From Streptomyces pseudovenezuelae (GTDB lineage: Bacteria > Actinomycetota > Actinomycetes > Streptomycetales > Streptomycetaceae): a stretch of 64,000 nucleotides of DNA. Shown one piece after another: positions 42,265-50,373 of the stretch. Position 1 is the stretch's first letter. Every line of letters starts with the position of its first letter. The translations under genes and the position numbers were made by a program. Below the pieces are notes generated by a model. It saw nothing but the letters and a program-made list of their open reading frames with translations, did not search any database and was not told where the DNA came from. The DNA is taken from NCBI RefSeq assembly GCF_001513955.1, contig NZ_KQ948144.1, positions 874,853 to 938,852 of the forward strand. Reading direction: 5' to 3'.

Positions 42265-44760
42265 ATGAACAAGGCAGTGAACGACCCGGCACCGGGCGAG
42301 GTCTGGTCGGGGACGTGGGTCGCCGACCGGCTCGGCGTCGAACTCGTCGGCGACGACCGGCTGACCGACCTGCTGGGACTGGCGCTGCGCCGCAACCCCA
42401 AGCGGGCCCATCTGCTGGTCTCCAACGTGCTGGGCAAGCACGTCCCGCAGTCGCCCTCGGTCGTCCACGGCCACGGCCTCGCCCTGGGCCGCCGGGTGCG
42501 CGAGCTGCTGGGCGACGAGGAGGCGGCCCGCGCGGTCGTCCTCGGCTACGCGGAGACGGCGACGGGCCTGGGCCACTCCGTCGCCGACGGCGTCGCCCTC
42601 GCCCCCTACCTCCACTCCACCCGCCGCCCGGTCCCCGGCGTGGCCCCCGCGGGCGGCTTCGAGGAGTCCCACTCCCACGCCACGAGCCATCTGCTCCTCC
42701 CGGAGGACCCCGCGCTGCTGGCCGGCGACGGCCCCCTCGTCCTGGTCGACGACGAGTTCTCCACGGGCAACACGGTCCTGAACACGATCAGGGACCTGCA
42801 CGAGCGGTATCCACGGGACCGGTACGTCGTGGTCGCGCTGGTGGACATGAGGTCGCCGGAGGACGCGGGGCGGCTGTCCGGGTTCGCCGCGGAGATCGGC
42901 GCGAGGGTGGACCTGGTGGCGGCGGCCTCCGGCACCGTGAAACTGCCCGAGGGGGTGTTGGAGAAGGGGCAGGACCTTGTGGCGAGGTTCGAGGAAGCCC
43001 CGTCAGGGGCGCGGGGCTGTGTTGAATCTGCGGCTACCGCCGCGCGGGCGCGACCGGCCCCCACGGACCCGCGCCCGGCAACCAGCCGCGTCGACCTCTC
43101 GTGGCCCCGGGACCTCCCCGACGGAGGCCGCCACGGATTCACTCCGCAACACCGAATACGCCTCGAATCCGCGCTCCCCGCGATGGCCGCCCGCCTGGCG
43201 GAAGCCCTCCCGACAGACGCGCACCGCGTACACGTCCTCGGGTTCGAAGAGCTGATGTACGCCCCCCTGCGTCTCGCCCGCGAGCTGGAGCAGGTCGCCG
43301 AAGGCGTCGAGGTGACCTTCTCCACCACGACCCGCTCCCCGGTGCTCGCCGTGGACGACCCGGGCTACGCGATCCGCACCCGCCTGAGCTTCCCGGCCCA
43401 CGACAACCCGGTGGACGGGCCCGGCGACCGCTACGCGTACAACGTCGCCGGCGCCGGTTTCGACGCGGTCGTCGCCGTGATCGACTCCGCCGCCGACACC
43501 CCCGAACTGACCGCCCCCGACGGCCTCCTGGCCCGGCTCGCCGCGCACACCCGGCAGGTCGTCCTCGTCGTCGTCCCCAGTTACACCCCCGAAAGGCCCT
43601 CCATGCTCCCAGAGCCCCTCCGCGGCCCCGCCTTCTCCTCCTACGCACCGGAGGACGTCGGCTGGCTGCTCCAGGACCTCTCGGACGTCACGCTGGAGGC
43701 GCCGACCGAGGAGCGCGAGGAGGCCATCCAGAGCGGCGGCGCGCACTACGCGGAGTCGCTGCCGATGGAGTACCAGCCGAGCGACCAGTACCAGGAGCTG
43801 TTCCGGACCGCTCTTGAGGAGTCCTCGGCGCGGCTCGCCCAGGCCGTCGGCGCGGTCACGGAGATCGTGCTCCAGGAGCGCTCGCCCCGTCCCGTCCTCG
43901 TCTCGCTCGCCCGCGCCGGTACCCCTGTGGGCGTCCTGATGCGCCGCTGGGCCGGGTTCCGCCACGGTCTAGACCTGCCGCACTACGCCGTCTCGATCGT
44001 CCGCGGCCGCGGCATCGACGCCAACGCCCTGCGCTGGCTGGCCGACCACCACGACCCCGCCGACGTCGTCTTCGTCGACGGCTGGACCGGCAAGGGCGCG
44101 ATCACCCGCGAACTGACCGAAGCGGTCAGGACGTTCGAGGCCGAGGGCGGCGCCGCCGGCTTCGACCCGGAGATCGCCGTGCTCGCCGACCCGGGCTCGT
44201 GCGTGCGGACGTACGGCACCCGTGAGGACTTCCTCATCCCCTCCGCCTGTCTCAACTCCACGGTGTCCGGCCTGATCTCGCGCACGGTTCTGCGCGCCGA
44301 CCTGGTCGGCCCGGACGACTTCCACGGCGCGAAGTTCTACCGCGAACTCGCGGGCGCGGACGTGTCGGTGGACTTCCTGGACGCCGTCGCCGCCCGTTTC
44401 CCCGAGGTCGTCGACGCCGTCGACGCCACCGTGAAGGAACTGCTGGCCGGCGACCGCGAGCCCACCTGGGAGGGCTGGGCCGCCGTCGAACGCATCAGTG
44501 AGGAGTACGGCATCCACGACGTCAACCTCGTCAAGCCCGGCGTCGGTGAGACCACCCGGGTGCTGCTGCGCCGGGTGCCCTGGAAGATCCTCGCCAGGGC
44601 CGGCGCGGGCGCGGACCTGGACCACGTACGCCTGTTGGCCGGGCAGCGAGGTGTTCCGGTCGAAGAGGTCGCCGAACTCCCGTACACCTGCGTGGGGTTG
44701 ATCCACCCCAAGTACACGCGGGGCGCGACGGGCGCCGACGGCCGGGCGGTGTCGGTCTGA
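42265..44760 (+). CDS. Fused PRTase-TRSP-StiP-PELOTA protein of the Ter module
   Basis: This 831-residue protein joins what is usually two proteins. The N-terminal phosphoribosyltransferase domain (about 1-240) has the PRPP-binding loop LVLVDDEFSTGNT (158-170). A TRSP-type region follows (about 285-470). The second half has the StiP/PRTase_1 family (about 490-710), with RPVLVSLARAGTPVGVL near 542-558 and IPSACLNSTVSGLISRT near 658-674. A PELOTA-like domain (about 740-815) ends it. Between about 244 and 275 a low-complexity linker is encoded by DNA resembling a Streptomyces intergenic repeat. ATG 42265 follows AAGGGA; GTG 42247 is possible. The role is inferred from the module: PRPP chemistry for a nucleoside-like product. 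Confidence 0.83.
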   Translation: MNKAVNDPAPGEVWSGTWVADRLGVELVGDDRLTDLLGLALRRNPKRAHLLVSNVLGKHVPQSPSVVHGHGLALGRRVRELLGDEEAARAVVLGYAETATGLGHSVADGVALAPYLHSTRRPVPGVAPAGGFEESHSHATSHLLLPEDPALLAGDGPLVLVDDEFSTGNTVLNTIRDLHERYPRDRYVVVALVDMRSPEDAGRLSGFAAEIGARVDLVAAASGTVKLPEGVLEKGQDLVARFEEAPSGARGCVESAATAARARPAPTDPRPATSRVDLSWPRDLPDGGRHGFTPQHRIRLESALPAMAARLAEALPTDAHRVHVLGFEELMYAPLRLARELEQVAEGVEVTFSTTTRSPVLAVDDPGYAIRTRLSFPAHDNPVDGPGDRYAYNVAGAGFDAVVAVIDSAADTPELTAPDGLLARLAAHTRQVVLVVVPSYTPERPSMLPEPLRGPAFSSYAPEDVGWLLQDLSDVTLEAPTEEREEAIQSGGAHYAESLPMEYQPSDQYQELFRTALEESSARLAQAVGAVTEIVLQERSPRPVLVSLARAGTPVGVLMRRWAGFRHGLDLPHYAVSIVRGRGIDANALRWLADHHDPADVVFVDGWTGKGAITRELTEAVRTFEAEGGAAGFDPEIAVLADPGSCVRTYGTREDFLIPSACLNSTVSGLISRTVLRADLVGPDDFHGAKFYRELAGADVSVDFLDAVAARFPEVVDAVDATVKELLAGDREPTWEGWAAVERISEEYGIHDVNLVKPGVGETTRVLLRRVPWKILARAGAGADLDHVRLLAGQRGVPVEEVAELPYTCVGLIHPKYTRGATGADGRAVSV
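42997..43084 (+). repeat. Streptomyces-type intergenic repeat inside the fusion gene
   Basis: A GC-rich stretch beginning CCCGTCAGGGGCGCGGGGCT, with a hairpin GCGGC-TACC-GCCGC near 43030-43043 and ending CCCGGCAACCA, looks like the dispersed intergenic repeat common in Streptomyces genomes. Here it is read in frame as an interdomain linker. Identification is from memory of the consensus. Confidence 0.6.
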
Positions 44761-45584
44761 TGCCGGTCCAGGCTCCGGTGCTGGTCGCGAGCGACCTCGA
44801 CCGTACGCTCATCTACTCCGCCGCCGCCCTCGCGCTGACCATGCCGGACGCGCGGGCGCCCCGGCTGCTCTGTGTCGAGGTGCACGAGAGCAGGCCGCTG
44901 TCGTACATGACGGAGACCGCGGCCGGACTGCTCTGCGAACTCGGGGACGAGGCGGTCTTCGTGCCGACGACCACCCGCACCCGCAAGCAGTACCAGCGCA
45001 TCAACCTGCCCGGCCCGCCCCCCGGTTACGCGATCTGCGCGAACGGCGGCCATCTGCTGGTCGACGGCGTCACCGACCTCGACTGGCACGCGCGGGTCCT
45101 GGCCCGCCTCGCCGACGAGTGCGCCCCGCTGGACGAGATCACCGCGCATCTCCAGGAGACGGCCGACCCGCTGTGGGTGCGCAAGCACCGCGTCGCCGAG
45201 GACCTTTTCGCCTACCTCGTCGTCGAGCGCGAACTGCTGCCCGAGGAGTGGGTGAAGGAGCTCGCGGTGTGGGCCGAGAGCCGCGGCTGGACGGTCTCCC
45301 TCCAGGGCCGCAAGATCTACGCCGTCCCCAAGCCGCTCACCAAGAGCGCGGCCGTGCGCGAGGTGGCCCGCCGTACCGGGGCCGCCCTGACGCTGGCCGC
45401 GGGCGACTCCCTGCTCGACGCCGACCTGCTGCTCGCGGCCGACCGGGGCTGGCGGCCGGGGCACGGAGAGCTGGCGGACGAGAACTGGACCGCTCCGGCG
45501 ATCAGCGCGCTGCCGGAGCGGGGAGTGCTGGCGGGGGAGCGGATCCTGCGGGAGCTGCTCAGGACGGCTCGGACGCCTCAGTAG
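44760..45584 (+). CDS. HAD-family phosphatase of the Ter module
   Basis: This 274-residue haloacid-dehalogenase hydrolase has the nucleophile motif ASDLDRTL with Asp12 and Asp14 and the third/fourth motif AAGDSLLDADLL (about 220-231). It is of the Cof type with a cap domain between. Its ATG shares one base with the stop of the fusion gene (TGATG), so it is coupled to it. In Ter biosynthetic modules a HAD enzyme likely dephosphorylates a ribosyl-phosphate intermediate; that is inference. It overlaps the convergent DedA gene by 26 bp. Confidence 0.88.
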   Translation: MPVQAPVLVASDLDRTLIYSAAALALTMPDARAPRLLCVEVHESRPLSYMTETAAGLLCELGDEAVFVPTTTRTRKQYQRINLPGPPPGYAICANGGHLLVDGVTDLDWHARVLARLADECAPLDEITAHLQETADPLWVRKHRVAEDLFAYLVVERELLPEEWVKELAVWAESRGWTVSLQGRKIYAVPKPLTKSAAVREVARRTGAALTLAAGDSLLDADLLLAADRGWRPGHGELADENWTAPAISALPERGVLAGERILRELLRTARTPQ

Positions 45585-46185
45585 ACGAGGGCCGCCGCAG
45601 CAGTCGCACGGCGACGAACGCCACGACCGCGAGCGCGGCGGCCCCGAGGACCACCTTCGAGTACGCGGACACGACGTCGGTGACCTGGGCCCAGTTGGCG
45701 CCCAGGGCGTGGCCCGCGAGGACGAACGCCGTGTTCCACAGGGCGCTGCCGAGGGTGGTCAGGGCCAGGAACACGGGCAGCGGCATGCGTTCGACGCCGG
45801 CCGGGACCGAGACGAGGCTGCGGAAGACCGGGATCATCCGGCCGAAGAACACCGCCTTCGTGCCGTGCCGCAGGAACCAGGCCTCGGTCCGCTCGATGTC
45901 CGACACCTTGACGAGGGGCAGCCGGGCCGCGAGTGCCACCGTGCGGTCCCGGCCGAGGAGCGCGCCGACGCCGTAGAGCGCGAGGGCGCCGATCACCGAA
46001 CCCGCCGTCGTCCACAGCAGCACGGCGACCAGGCTCATCCGGCCGGTGCTCGCCGCGAAGCCCGCGAGCGGCAGGATCGCCTCGCTCGGGATGGGCGGGA
46101 AGAGGTTCTCCAGGGCGATGGCGACCCCGGCCCCGGGCGCGCCCAGGGTGTCCATGAGGCCGTTGACCCAGTCGATGGCTGACAT
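45559..46185 (-). CDS. DedA family membrane protein
   Basis: This 208-residue membrane protein has the DedA motif FPPIPSEAILPLAGF (about 29-43) and the conserved region FGRMIPVFRSLVSVPAG (about 114-130), with about five hydrophobic segments. DedA proteins are lipid flippases or transporters supporting membrane potential and lipid recycling. It starts leaderlessly (TAGCGT, 6 bases, ATG) and ends inside the convergent HAD gene. Confidence 0.92.
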   Translation of the reverse strand: MSAIDWVNGLMDTLGAPGAGVAIALENLFPPIPSEAILPLAGFAASTGRMSLVAVLLWTTAGSVIGALALYGVGALLGRDRTVALAARLPLVKVSDIERTEAWFLRHGTKAVFFGRMIPVFRSLVSVPAGVERMPLPVFLALTTLGSALWNTAFVLAGHALGANWAQVTDVVSAYSKVVLGAAALAVVAFVAVRLLRRPSSTEASEPS

Positions 46186-46197
46186 GGGCCCACGCTA
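46186..46197 (-). promoter_or_regulatory. Leaderless -10 box TAGCGT for DedA gene
   Basis: On the minus strand TAGCGT (46197-46192), 6 bases, then ATG at 46185. Confidence 0.65.
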
Positions 46198-46242
46198 GGG
46201 AAGCGGACCTGAAGGCAGCCTGAAGTCGCTTCGGTACGGCGG

Positions 46243-46467
46243 TCAGCCGCAGCAACCGCCGCCGCAGCACCCTCCGCCGCCGCCCGCCCGGGGTGCCGGG
46301 GCCGAGGCGGCGGCGGACGCGGAACCGCCCACCGCCACCGTCGACAGCAGCTTCACCGTGTCGTCGTGGCCGGCCGGGCAGTCGGCGGGGGCGGAGGACT
46401 CGGCCATGGGGCGGCTGAGTTCGAAGGTGTCGCCGCAGGTCCGGCAGCGGTATTCGTAGCGAGGCAT
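46243..46467 (-). CDS. FmdB family zinc-ribbon protein
   Basis: This 74-residue protein begins MPRYEYRCRTCGDTFE, the FmdB/CxxC zinc ribbon. The ribbon has CxxC (Cys8/Cys11) and a single later Cys (ADCPAGH) instead of the usual second pair. The tail is Gly/Ala/Ser-rich and ends in GGCCGGGCCG, with two Cys-Cys pairs that might bind metal. Function is unknown, perhaps regulatory. A leaderless TAACCT box sets the ATG at 46467 and rules out the GTG two codons upstream. Confidence 0.82.
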   Translation of the reverse strand: MPRYEYRCRTCGDTFELSRPMAESSAPADCPAGHDDTVKLLSTVAVGGSASAAASAPAPRAGGGGGCCGGGCCG

Positions 46468-46479
46468 GAGCACAGGTTA
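46468..46479 (-). promoter_or_regulatory. Leaderless -10 box TAACCT for FmdB gene
   Basis: On the minus strand TAACCT (46479-46474), 6 bases, then ATG at 46467. Confidence 0.58.
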
Positions 46480-46560
46480 ACCGGCGCTCCGACAGGCATG
46501 TCCGAAATCTGATCATTGTCTGGTTGGCATGCGGGGGTTCTCTGCCGGCGATCAACCGCG

Positions 46561-46790
46561 GGAGGAGCCCCCTCGGCTTCGCGACACCACCCCGAACTGC
46601 GCGCCGCCGCACGGCACTTGGGCCGACGGCGGTTCCTCACGGTCACCGCGGCGGCCGCCGCTCTGGCCTTCGGGACCAGCCTGCCGGCCCGGGGTGCGGC
46701 CGGCTCCCGCGAACTCGACGCGGCCAGGATCGGCAGTGACCCGTTCACGCTCGGCGTCGCCGCCGGGGACCCCTCCGGTACCCGGCGGTC
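46561..46790 (+). pseudogene. N-terminal remnant of alkaline phosphatase phoD
   Basis: The frame reads HHPELRAAARHLGRRRFLTV, a Tat signal with its twin arginines, then a hydrophobic Ala-rich segment, the export-site region and IGSDPFTLGVAAGDPSG. This is the start of a Streptomyces PhoD alkaline phosphatase. After GDPSG the next residues do not continue as VVLWTRL and homology stops. A GGAGGAG ribosome-like site remains but no ATG or GTG follows it in frame. The remaining 400-plus residues are absent. The next gene begins about 150 bp later. Confidence 0.72.
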
Positions 46791-46937
46791 AGGCTCCCCG
46801 GCATCCCGTGCTCGGCCGGGCGGCCCCTTCTTGTCGTCCGTTGCGCGGAACGAGCGGGAAACGGACATCATCTGATCCTTTTTCGGCGAAACCTAGGGAT
46901 TCGAGACCTTTCGTACCCCCACCCGAGGAGACGCCTG

Positions 46938-48302
46938 ATGGCCCACAGACACGTTTCAGCCGGCTGTGCCGCGTTGACGGTACTCGGCGCACTCGTGCTC
47001 ACGGGGCTGCCCGCGGCCGCGGCCGTCGAGCCCCCCGCGCCGACGCCGGCACCGTCCGCCGCCGAGACGCTGGGCGCGAACAGCCCCTCGCCCGTGGTCC
47101 TGCGGGCCATGGAGCGCGATCTGCGCCTGACCGAGGCCCAGGCCAGGACCCGCCTGGTGAACGAGGCCGAGGCGGGCACGCGCGCCGGCCGGCTCCAGAA
47201 CGCGCTGGGCAAGCGTTTCGCGGGAGCGTGGGTGAGCGGCGCCACCTCCGCCGACCTCACGGTCGCGAGCACCGATGTCGCGGACAGCCCGGCCATCGAG
47301 GCCGGCGGCGCGCGGGCGGTGGTCGTCGACACCCCGCTGGCGGACCTGAAGGCCGTCAAGACCAAGCTGGACCGTGCCGTCATGGGCAAGGGCCTGGAGA
47401 CGCCGGTCCGGTACATCGACGTACGGACCAACCGGGTGACGCTGCAGGCGACGAGCCGCGCGGCCGCGGACACGCTCGTCGAGGCCGCCGGCGTCGACAG
47501 CGCGCTCGTGGACGTCAAGGTGTCGGCCGACCAGCCGCGAGCCCTCTACGACATCCGGGGCGGTGACGCCTTCTACATCGACGACACGGCCCGCTGCTCC
47601 GTGGGATTCGGCGTCACCAAGGGCGACCAGCAGGGCTTCGCCACGGCCGGCCACTGCGGGAAGGCGGGGGCCAGGACCGCCGGGTACAACCAGGTCGCCC
47701 AGGGCACCTTCCAGGCCTCCGTCTTCCCCGGGCACGACATGGCGTGGGTGGGCGTCAACAGTGACTGGACCGCGACGCCCGCCGTCAAGGGCGAGGGCGG
47801 CCAGGACGTGCAGACCGCCGGGTCGGTGCAGGCCCTGGCGGGTGCCGCGGTGTGCCGGTCAGGCTCCACCACCGGCTGGCACTGCGGCACGATCGAGCAG
47901 CATGACACCAGCGTCAACTACGCCGAGGGCACCGTCGACGGAGTGACCCGTACGACGGTGTGCGCGGAGCCGGGTGACTCCGGCGGTTCGTACATCTCGG
48001 GAGTCCAGGCCCAGGGCGTCACCTCCGGGGGCTCAGGCGACTGCACGCGCGGCGGCACGACCTTCTACCAGCCGATCAACCCGCTGCTCAGCACCTACGG
48101 CCTCACGTTGCGGACCAGCACGAGCGAGAGCGGCACCTCCACCCCCGAGGACGGCCAGGAGGGCGCCTGGGCCGCGGGCCGGGTGTACGAGGTCGGGGCA
48201 CGGGTGACCGTCGACGGAGTCTCCTACGAGTGCCTGCAGCCCCATCAGGCGCAGGCCGGTTGGCAGCCCGCCCTCGCTCCGGGTCTGTGGCAGCGCGTCT
48301 GA
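46938..48302 (+). CDS. Streptogrisin-type S1 serine protease with C-terminal chitin-binding domain
   Basis: This is a 454-residue secreted preproprotease. The signal peptide spans about 1-29, the propeptide about 30-200, and the trypsin-like S1E domain about 201-392. The triad is His239 (TAGHC), Asp267 (GHDMAWVG) and Ser348 (EPGDSGG), and cysteines are placed for disulfides. A Ser/Thr linker leads to a CBM5/12 chitin-binding domain (about 408-454) with Trp411, Tyr417, Tyr430 and Trp442. The layout equals streptogrisin C. It likely digests chitin-associated protein outside the cell. ATG 46938 follows CGAGGAG. Confidence 0.93.
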   Translation: MAHRHVSAGCAALTVLGALVLTGLPAAAAVEPPAPTPAPSAAETLGANSPSPVVLRAMERDLRLTEAQARTRLVNEAEAGTRAGRLQNALGKRFAGAWVSGATSADLTVASTDVADSPAIEAGGARAVVVDTPLADLKAVKTKLDRAVMGKGLETPVRYIDVRTNRVTLQATSRAAADTLVEAAGVDSALVDVKVSADQPRALYDIRGGDAFYIDDTARCSVGFGVTKGDQQGFATAGHCGKAGARTAGYNQVAQGTFQASVFPGHDMAWVGVNSDWTATPAVKGEGGQDVQTAGSVQALAGAAVCRSGSTTGWHCGTIEQHDTSVNYAEGTVDGVTRTTVCAEPGDSGGSYISGVQAQGVTSGGSGDCTRGGTTFYQPINPLLSTYGLTLRTSTSESGTSTPEDGQEGAWAAGRVYEVGARVTVDGVSYECLQPHQAQAGWQPALAPGLWQRV

Positions 48303-48322
48303 GGACACCGTGACGACGTGAC

Positions 48323-48350
48323 GGGGGCGGGGTCCGCGGATCCCGCCCCC
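48323..48350. terminator. Terminator between protease and peptide-operon hydrolase
   Basis: A 10-bp stem (48323-48332 with 48341-48350, one G-U pair) enclosing the palindrome TCCGCGGA lies between convergent genes and can end both transcripts. Confidence 0.72.
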
Positions 48351-48361
48351 GCGCCGTCCCG

Positions 48362-49456
48362 CTACAGCTCGGCCAGCAGGGCGTACGCGGTCGGCACGAA
48401 GGCGTCGCCGACCCGGAAGCGGCGGGTGCACAGGGCGGCCAGGGCCGTGCCGGTGTCGGGCCGGAAACCCAGGAAGGCCTGCTGGCCGAGGGTCGCGCCG
48501 CCGTGGAAGTACATCGGGCCGCCCTCCGCGGGGTGCCGGAACCAGGCCACCGTGTGCACCTGCCGGTGTCCTAGGCCGCGCCGGAGCACCGGGCGGCGGA
48601 CCGCGCGCAGCGCGCCGGTCAGGGGCCGGTCCGACGGATCCAGGTGCGCCTCCAGGAAGGTGAGCAGGTCGTGCGGGGCGGCCCGGACGGCGCCGGCCGC
48701 CTGGAAGCCGCCGACGGCCAGCGGGGGTAGGGGTGTCGTGCCGTCCCTGCGGTGCCCGGTGGCGTCGGTGTCCGGGCCGCCGGGGACGAGGGTGGCCTCG
48801 CTCAGCCCGAGCGGGCCCAGCACCTGACCGGTCAGCAGCTCCTCCCACGGCGTGCCGGTCGCCGCCGCCAGGGCGTGACCGAGGACGGCGACACCGAAGT
48901 TGGAGTAGTGCCAGCGGGTGCCCGGCCGGCGGTGCTGCCGGTGGCGCAGGAAGGCGTCGACCACGCGCTCGGCGGGATAGCGGGCGTAGGGGTTGGTGCG
49001 CCACGCCGGCAGCGCCCGGACGAAGAAGTCGGCGGGCAGGGCGGGCAGGCCGGAGGTGTGGGTGATCAGGTGGGCCAGGGTGACCGGCTGCTCGTCCGGC
49101 CGCCGAGCGGGATCCAGCAGGGCGGCGGCGGGCTCGCCCCCGGACAGCAGGCCCGTGTGGGTGAGCTGGGCCAGCAGCAGCCCGGTGAACGTCTTGGAGG
49201 CCGAGCCCAGTTCGTAGCGCAACCGCTCGCGGGGCACGGGCGGCGGCGGTGCGGTGCCTCCGGTGCGCACGGTGCGGCGACCGTGCCGGGAGAGGGCGAA
49301 CACGACGTCGGGCGCGTCCACGGCGTCGACGGCCGCGTCGAGTCGTCGCCGTACGACCTCGTCGGCCGCGGCCGGTCCCCGCTGCGGGACGTCGGGCGGG
49401 AGGACGTCGGTGAGGTCGGGCGGACCGCCCGGCCAGGGGTGCGCGCCGACTGTCAT
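48362..49456 (-). CDS. Cytosolic beta-lactamase-fold serine hydrolase of the peptide operon
   Basis: This 364-residue serine hydrolase has the SxxK motif S85-A-S-K88, a YSN motif near 189 (WHYSNFG) and FHGGATLGQ near 323 as third motif. It has no signal peptide or anchor, unlike penicillin-binding proteins, so it acts in the cytoplasm. It overlaps the preceding helical-protein gene by 4 bases (ATGA) and is the last gene of a five-gene minus-strand unit that begins with a small peptide. A role as peptidase, transpeptidase or cyclase on that peptide is possible but only inferred. Confidence 0.85.
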   Translation of the reverse strand: MTVGAHPWPGGPPDLTDVLPPDVPQRGPAAADEVVRRRLDAAVDAVDAPDVVFALSRHGRRTVRTGGTAPPPPVPRERLRYELGSASKTFTGLLLAQLTHTGLLSGGEPAAALLDPARRPDEQPVTLAHLITHTSGLPALPADFFVRALPAWRTNPYARYPAERVVDAFLRHRQHRRPGTRWHYSNFGVAVLGHALAAATGTPWEELLTGQVLGPLGLSEATLVPGGPDTDATGHRRDGTTPLPPLAVGGFQAAGAVRAAPHDLLTFLEAHLDPSDRPLTGALRAVRRPVLRRGLGHRQVHTVAWFRHPAEGGPMYFHGGATLGQQAFLGFRPDTGTALAALCTRRFRVGDAFVPTAYALLAEL

Positions 49457-50373
49457 GACGGGGTGTGCGCCAGCCGCGTCAGGGCGCGGGACGTGGCCAG
49501 GACGGAGGCGAAGGCGGCGACCAGCGTCGGGTGGTAGACGATGTCGAAGACCTCGTCGGGTTCGCCCTGCGGCATCGTGCGCACGGCGGGCATCGTGCCG
49601 TCCGGCTGCTGGGCGGCGGCGAAACCCTCCCAGGCCCGCTCGTCGAACGTGGGGTGCGGCAGACAGGCGTCGACGACGAGCAACTCTCCGAGCAGGTCCC
49701 AGCGTTGCAGATCGAGCCAGTCGTCCAGCCAGACCGGAAGCCAGGTCGCGAGGTAGTCGGCCACCCCGGCCGGCAGACCTTCGGGGTTCTCTCCCCAGTC
49801 GGTGAGATGGAAGACGGTGTGCGTGATGTCGTAGGCGATGTGCCCCTCCACCGTCCAGGGTTCGGGTGCGCGGCCGAGCCAGGTAGCGCCGACGAGGTCG
49901 GCTTCCGGCGGCCGGGGCGGCAGGCCGAAGCGGCGCTGGAAGGCGGACAGACCGAGGCGGCGGACCGGCGACATCTCCAGGGCCGCGAAGCTGTCCAGCC
50001 GCTGGTTGAGCCGGAAGGCCCGCTCGGCCTCGGGGCTGCTGTAGCCCAGCTCCCGGAACGGCAGGTACACCTCGAAGGGGATGGGCGAGAGGGGCTCGGT
50101 GCGCTGGCCGCGCACCAGCATCCTGCCGCCGTCCAGCGTGTGGCACCAGGCATGGTCGATCAACTGCCGCGCCAGCGCGGACTGTCGGGACCCGGCCACG
50201 CCTTCGCGGAACAACACCTTGCAGATGAGGGCCAGTTCGCCGACCGGTTTGAAGCGTTCGAGGAAGCCGACCTCCGGGTCGACGTCCAACTCCAGCCGGA
50301 ATCCGTCGCGGTGGGCGTGCAGCCACTCCAGGGCGCCGACCCCGACCTGGTGGATGAGGCGCGTGTCGTTCAT
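49453..50373 (-). CDS. Helical protein, paralogue B of the peptide operon (DUF6895-like)
   Basis: This 306-residue soluble protein has no signal or membrane segment. It is paralogous to the preceding gene product. Shared marks are FKPVGELALICK near 40-51, the FHLTDWGENP stretch near 190-199, WLDLQRWDLLGELLVVDACL near 219-238, AAQQPDGTMP near 254-263, and YHPTLVAAFASVL near 281-293. The Gln-x-x-Asp-Gly-like repeat and helical pattern suggest an alpha/alpha toroid (terpene-cyclase/LanC-like shape), without visible zinc ligands. I believe the family is DUF6895; no function is known to me. The ATG overlaps the upstream TGA (ATGA). Confidence 0.75.
   Translation of the reverse strand: MNDTRLIHQVGVGALEWLHAHRDGFRLELDVDPEVGFLERFKPVGELALICKVLFREGVAGSRQSALARQLIDHAWCHTLDGGRMLVRGQRTEPLSPIPFEVYLPFRELGYSSPEAERAFRLNQRLDSFAALEMSPVRRLGLSAFQRRFGLPPRPPEADLVGATWLGRAPEPWTVEGHIAYDITHTVFHLTDWGENPEGLPAGVADYLATWLPVWLDDWLDLQRWDLLGELLVVDACLPHPTFDERAWEGFAAAQQPDGTMPAVRTMPQGEPDEVFDIVYHPTLVAAFASVLATSRALTRLAHTPS

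Noticed and set aside
42265..44760. Two separate genes broken by the repeat instead of one fusion
   Set aside because: The frame is open through the repeat with no stop or frameshift, so a single reading frame is the simpler reading, though RNA evidence is missing.
46516..46875. Intact secreted protein starting at TTG 46516
   Set aside because: The frame matches only the PhoD N-terminus and then runs into unrelated sequence; no plausible start codon follows the ribosome-like site.
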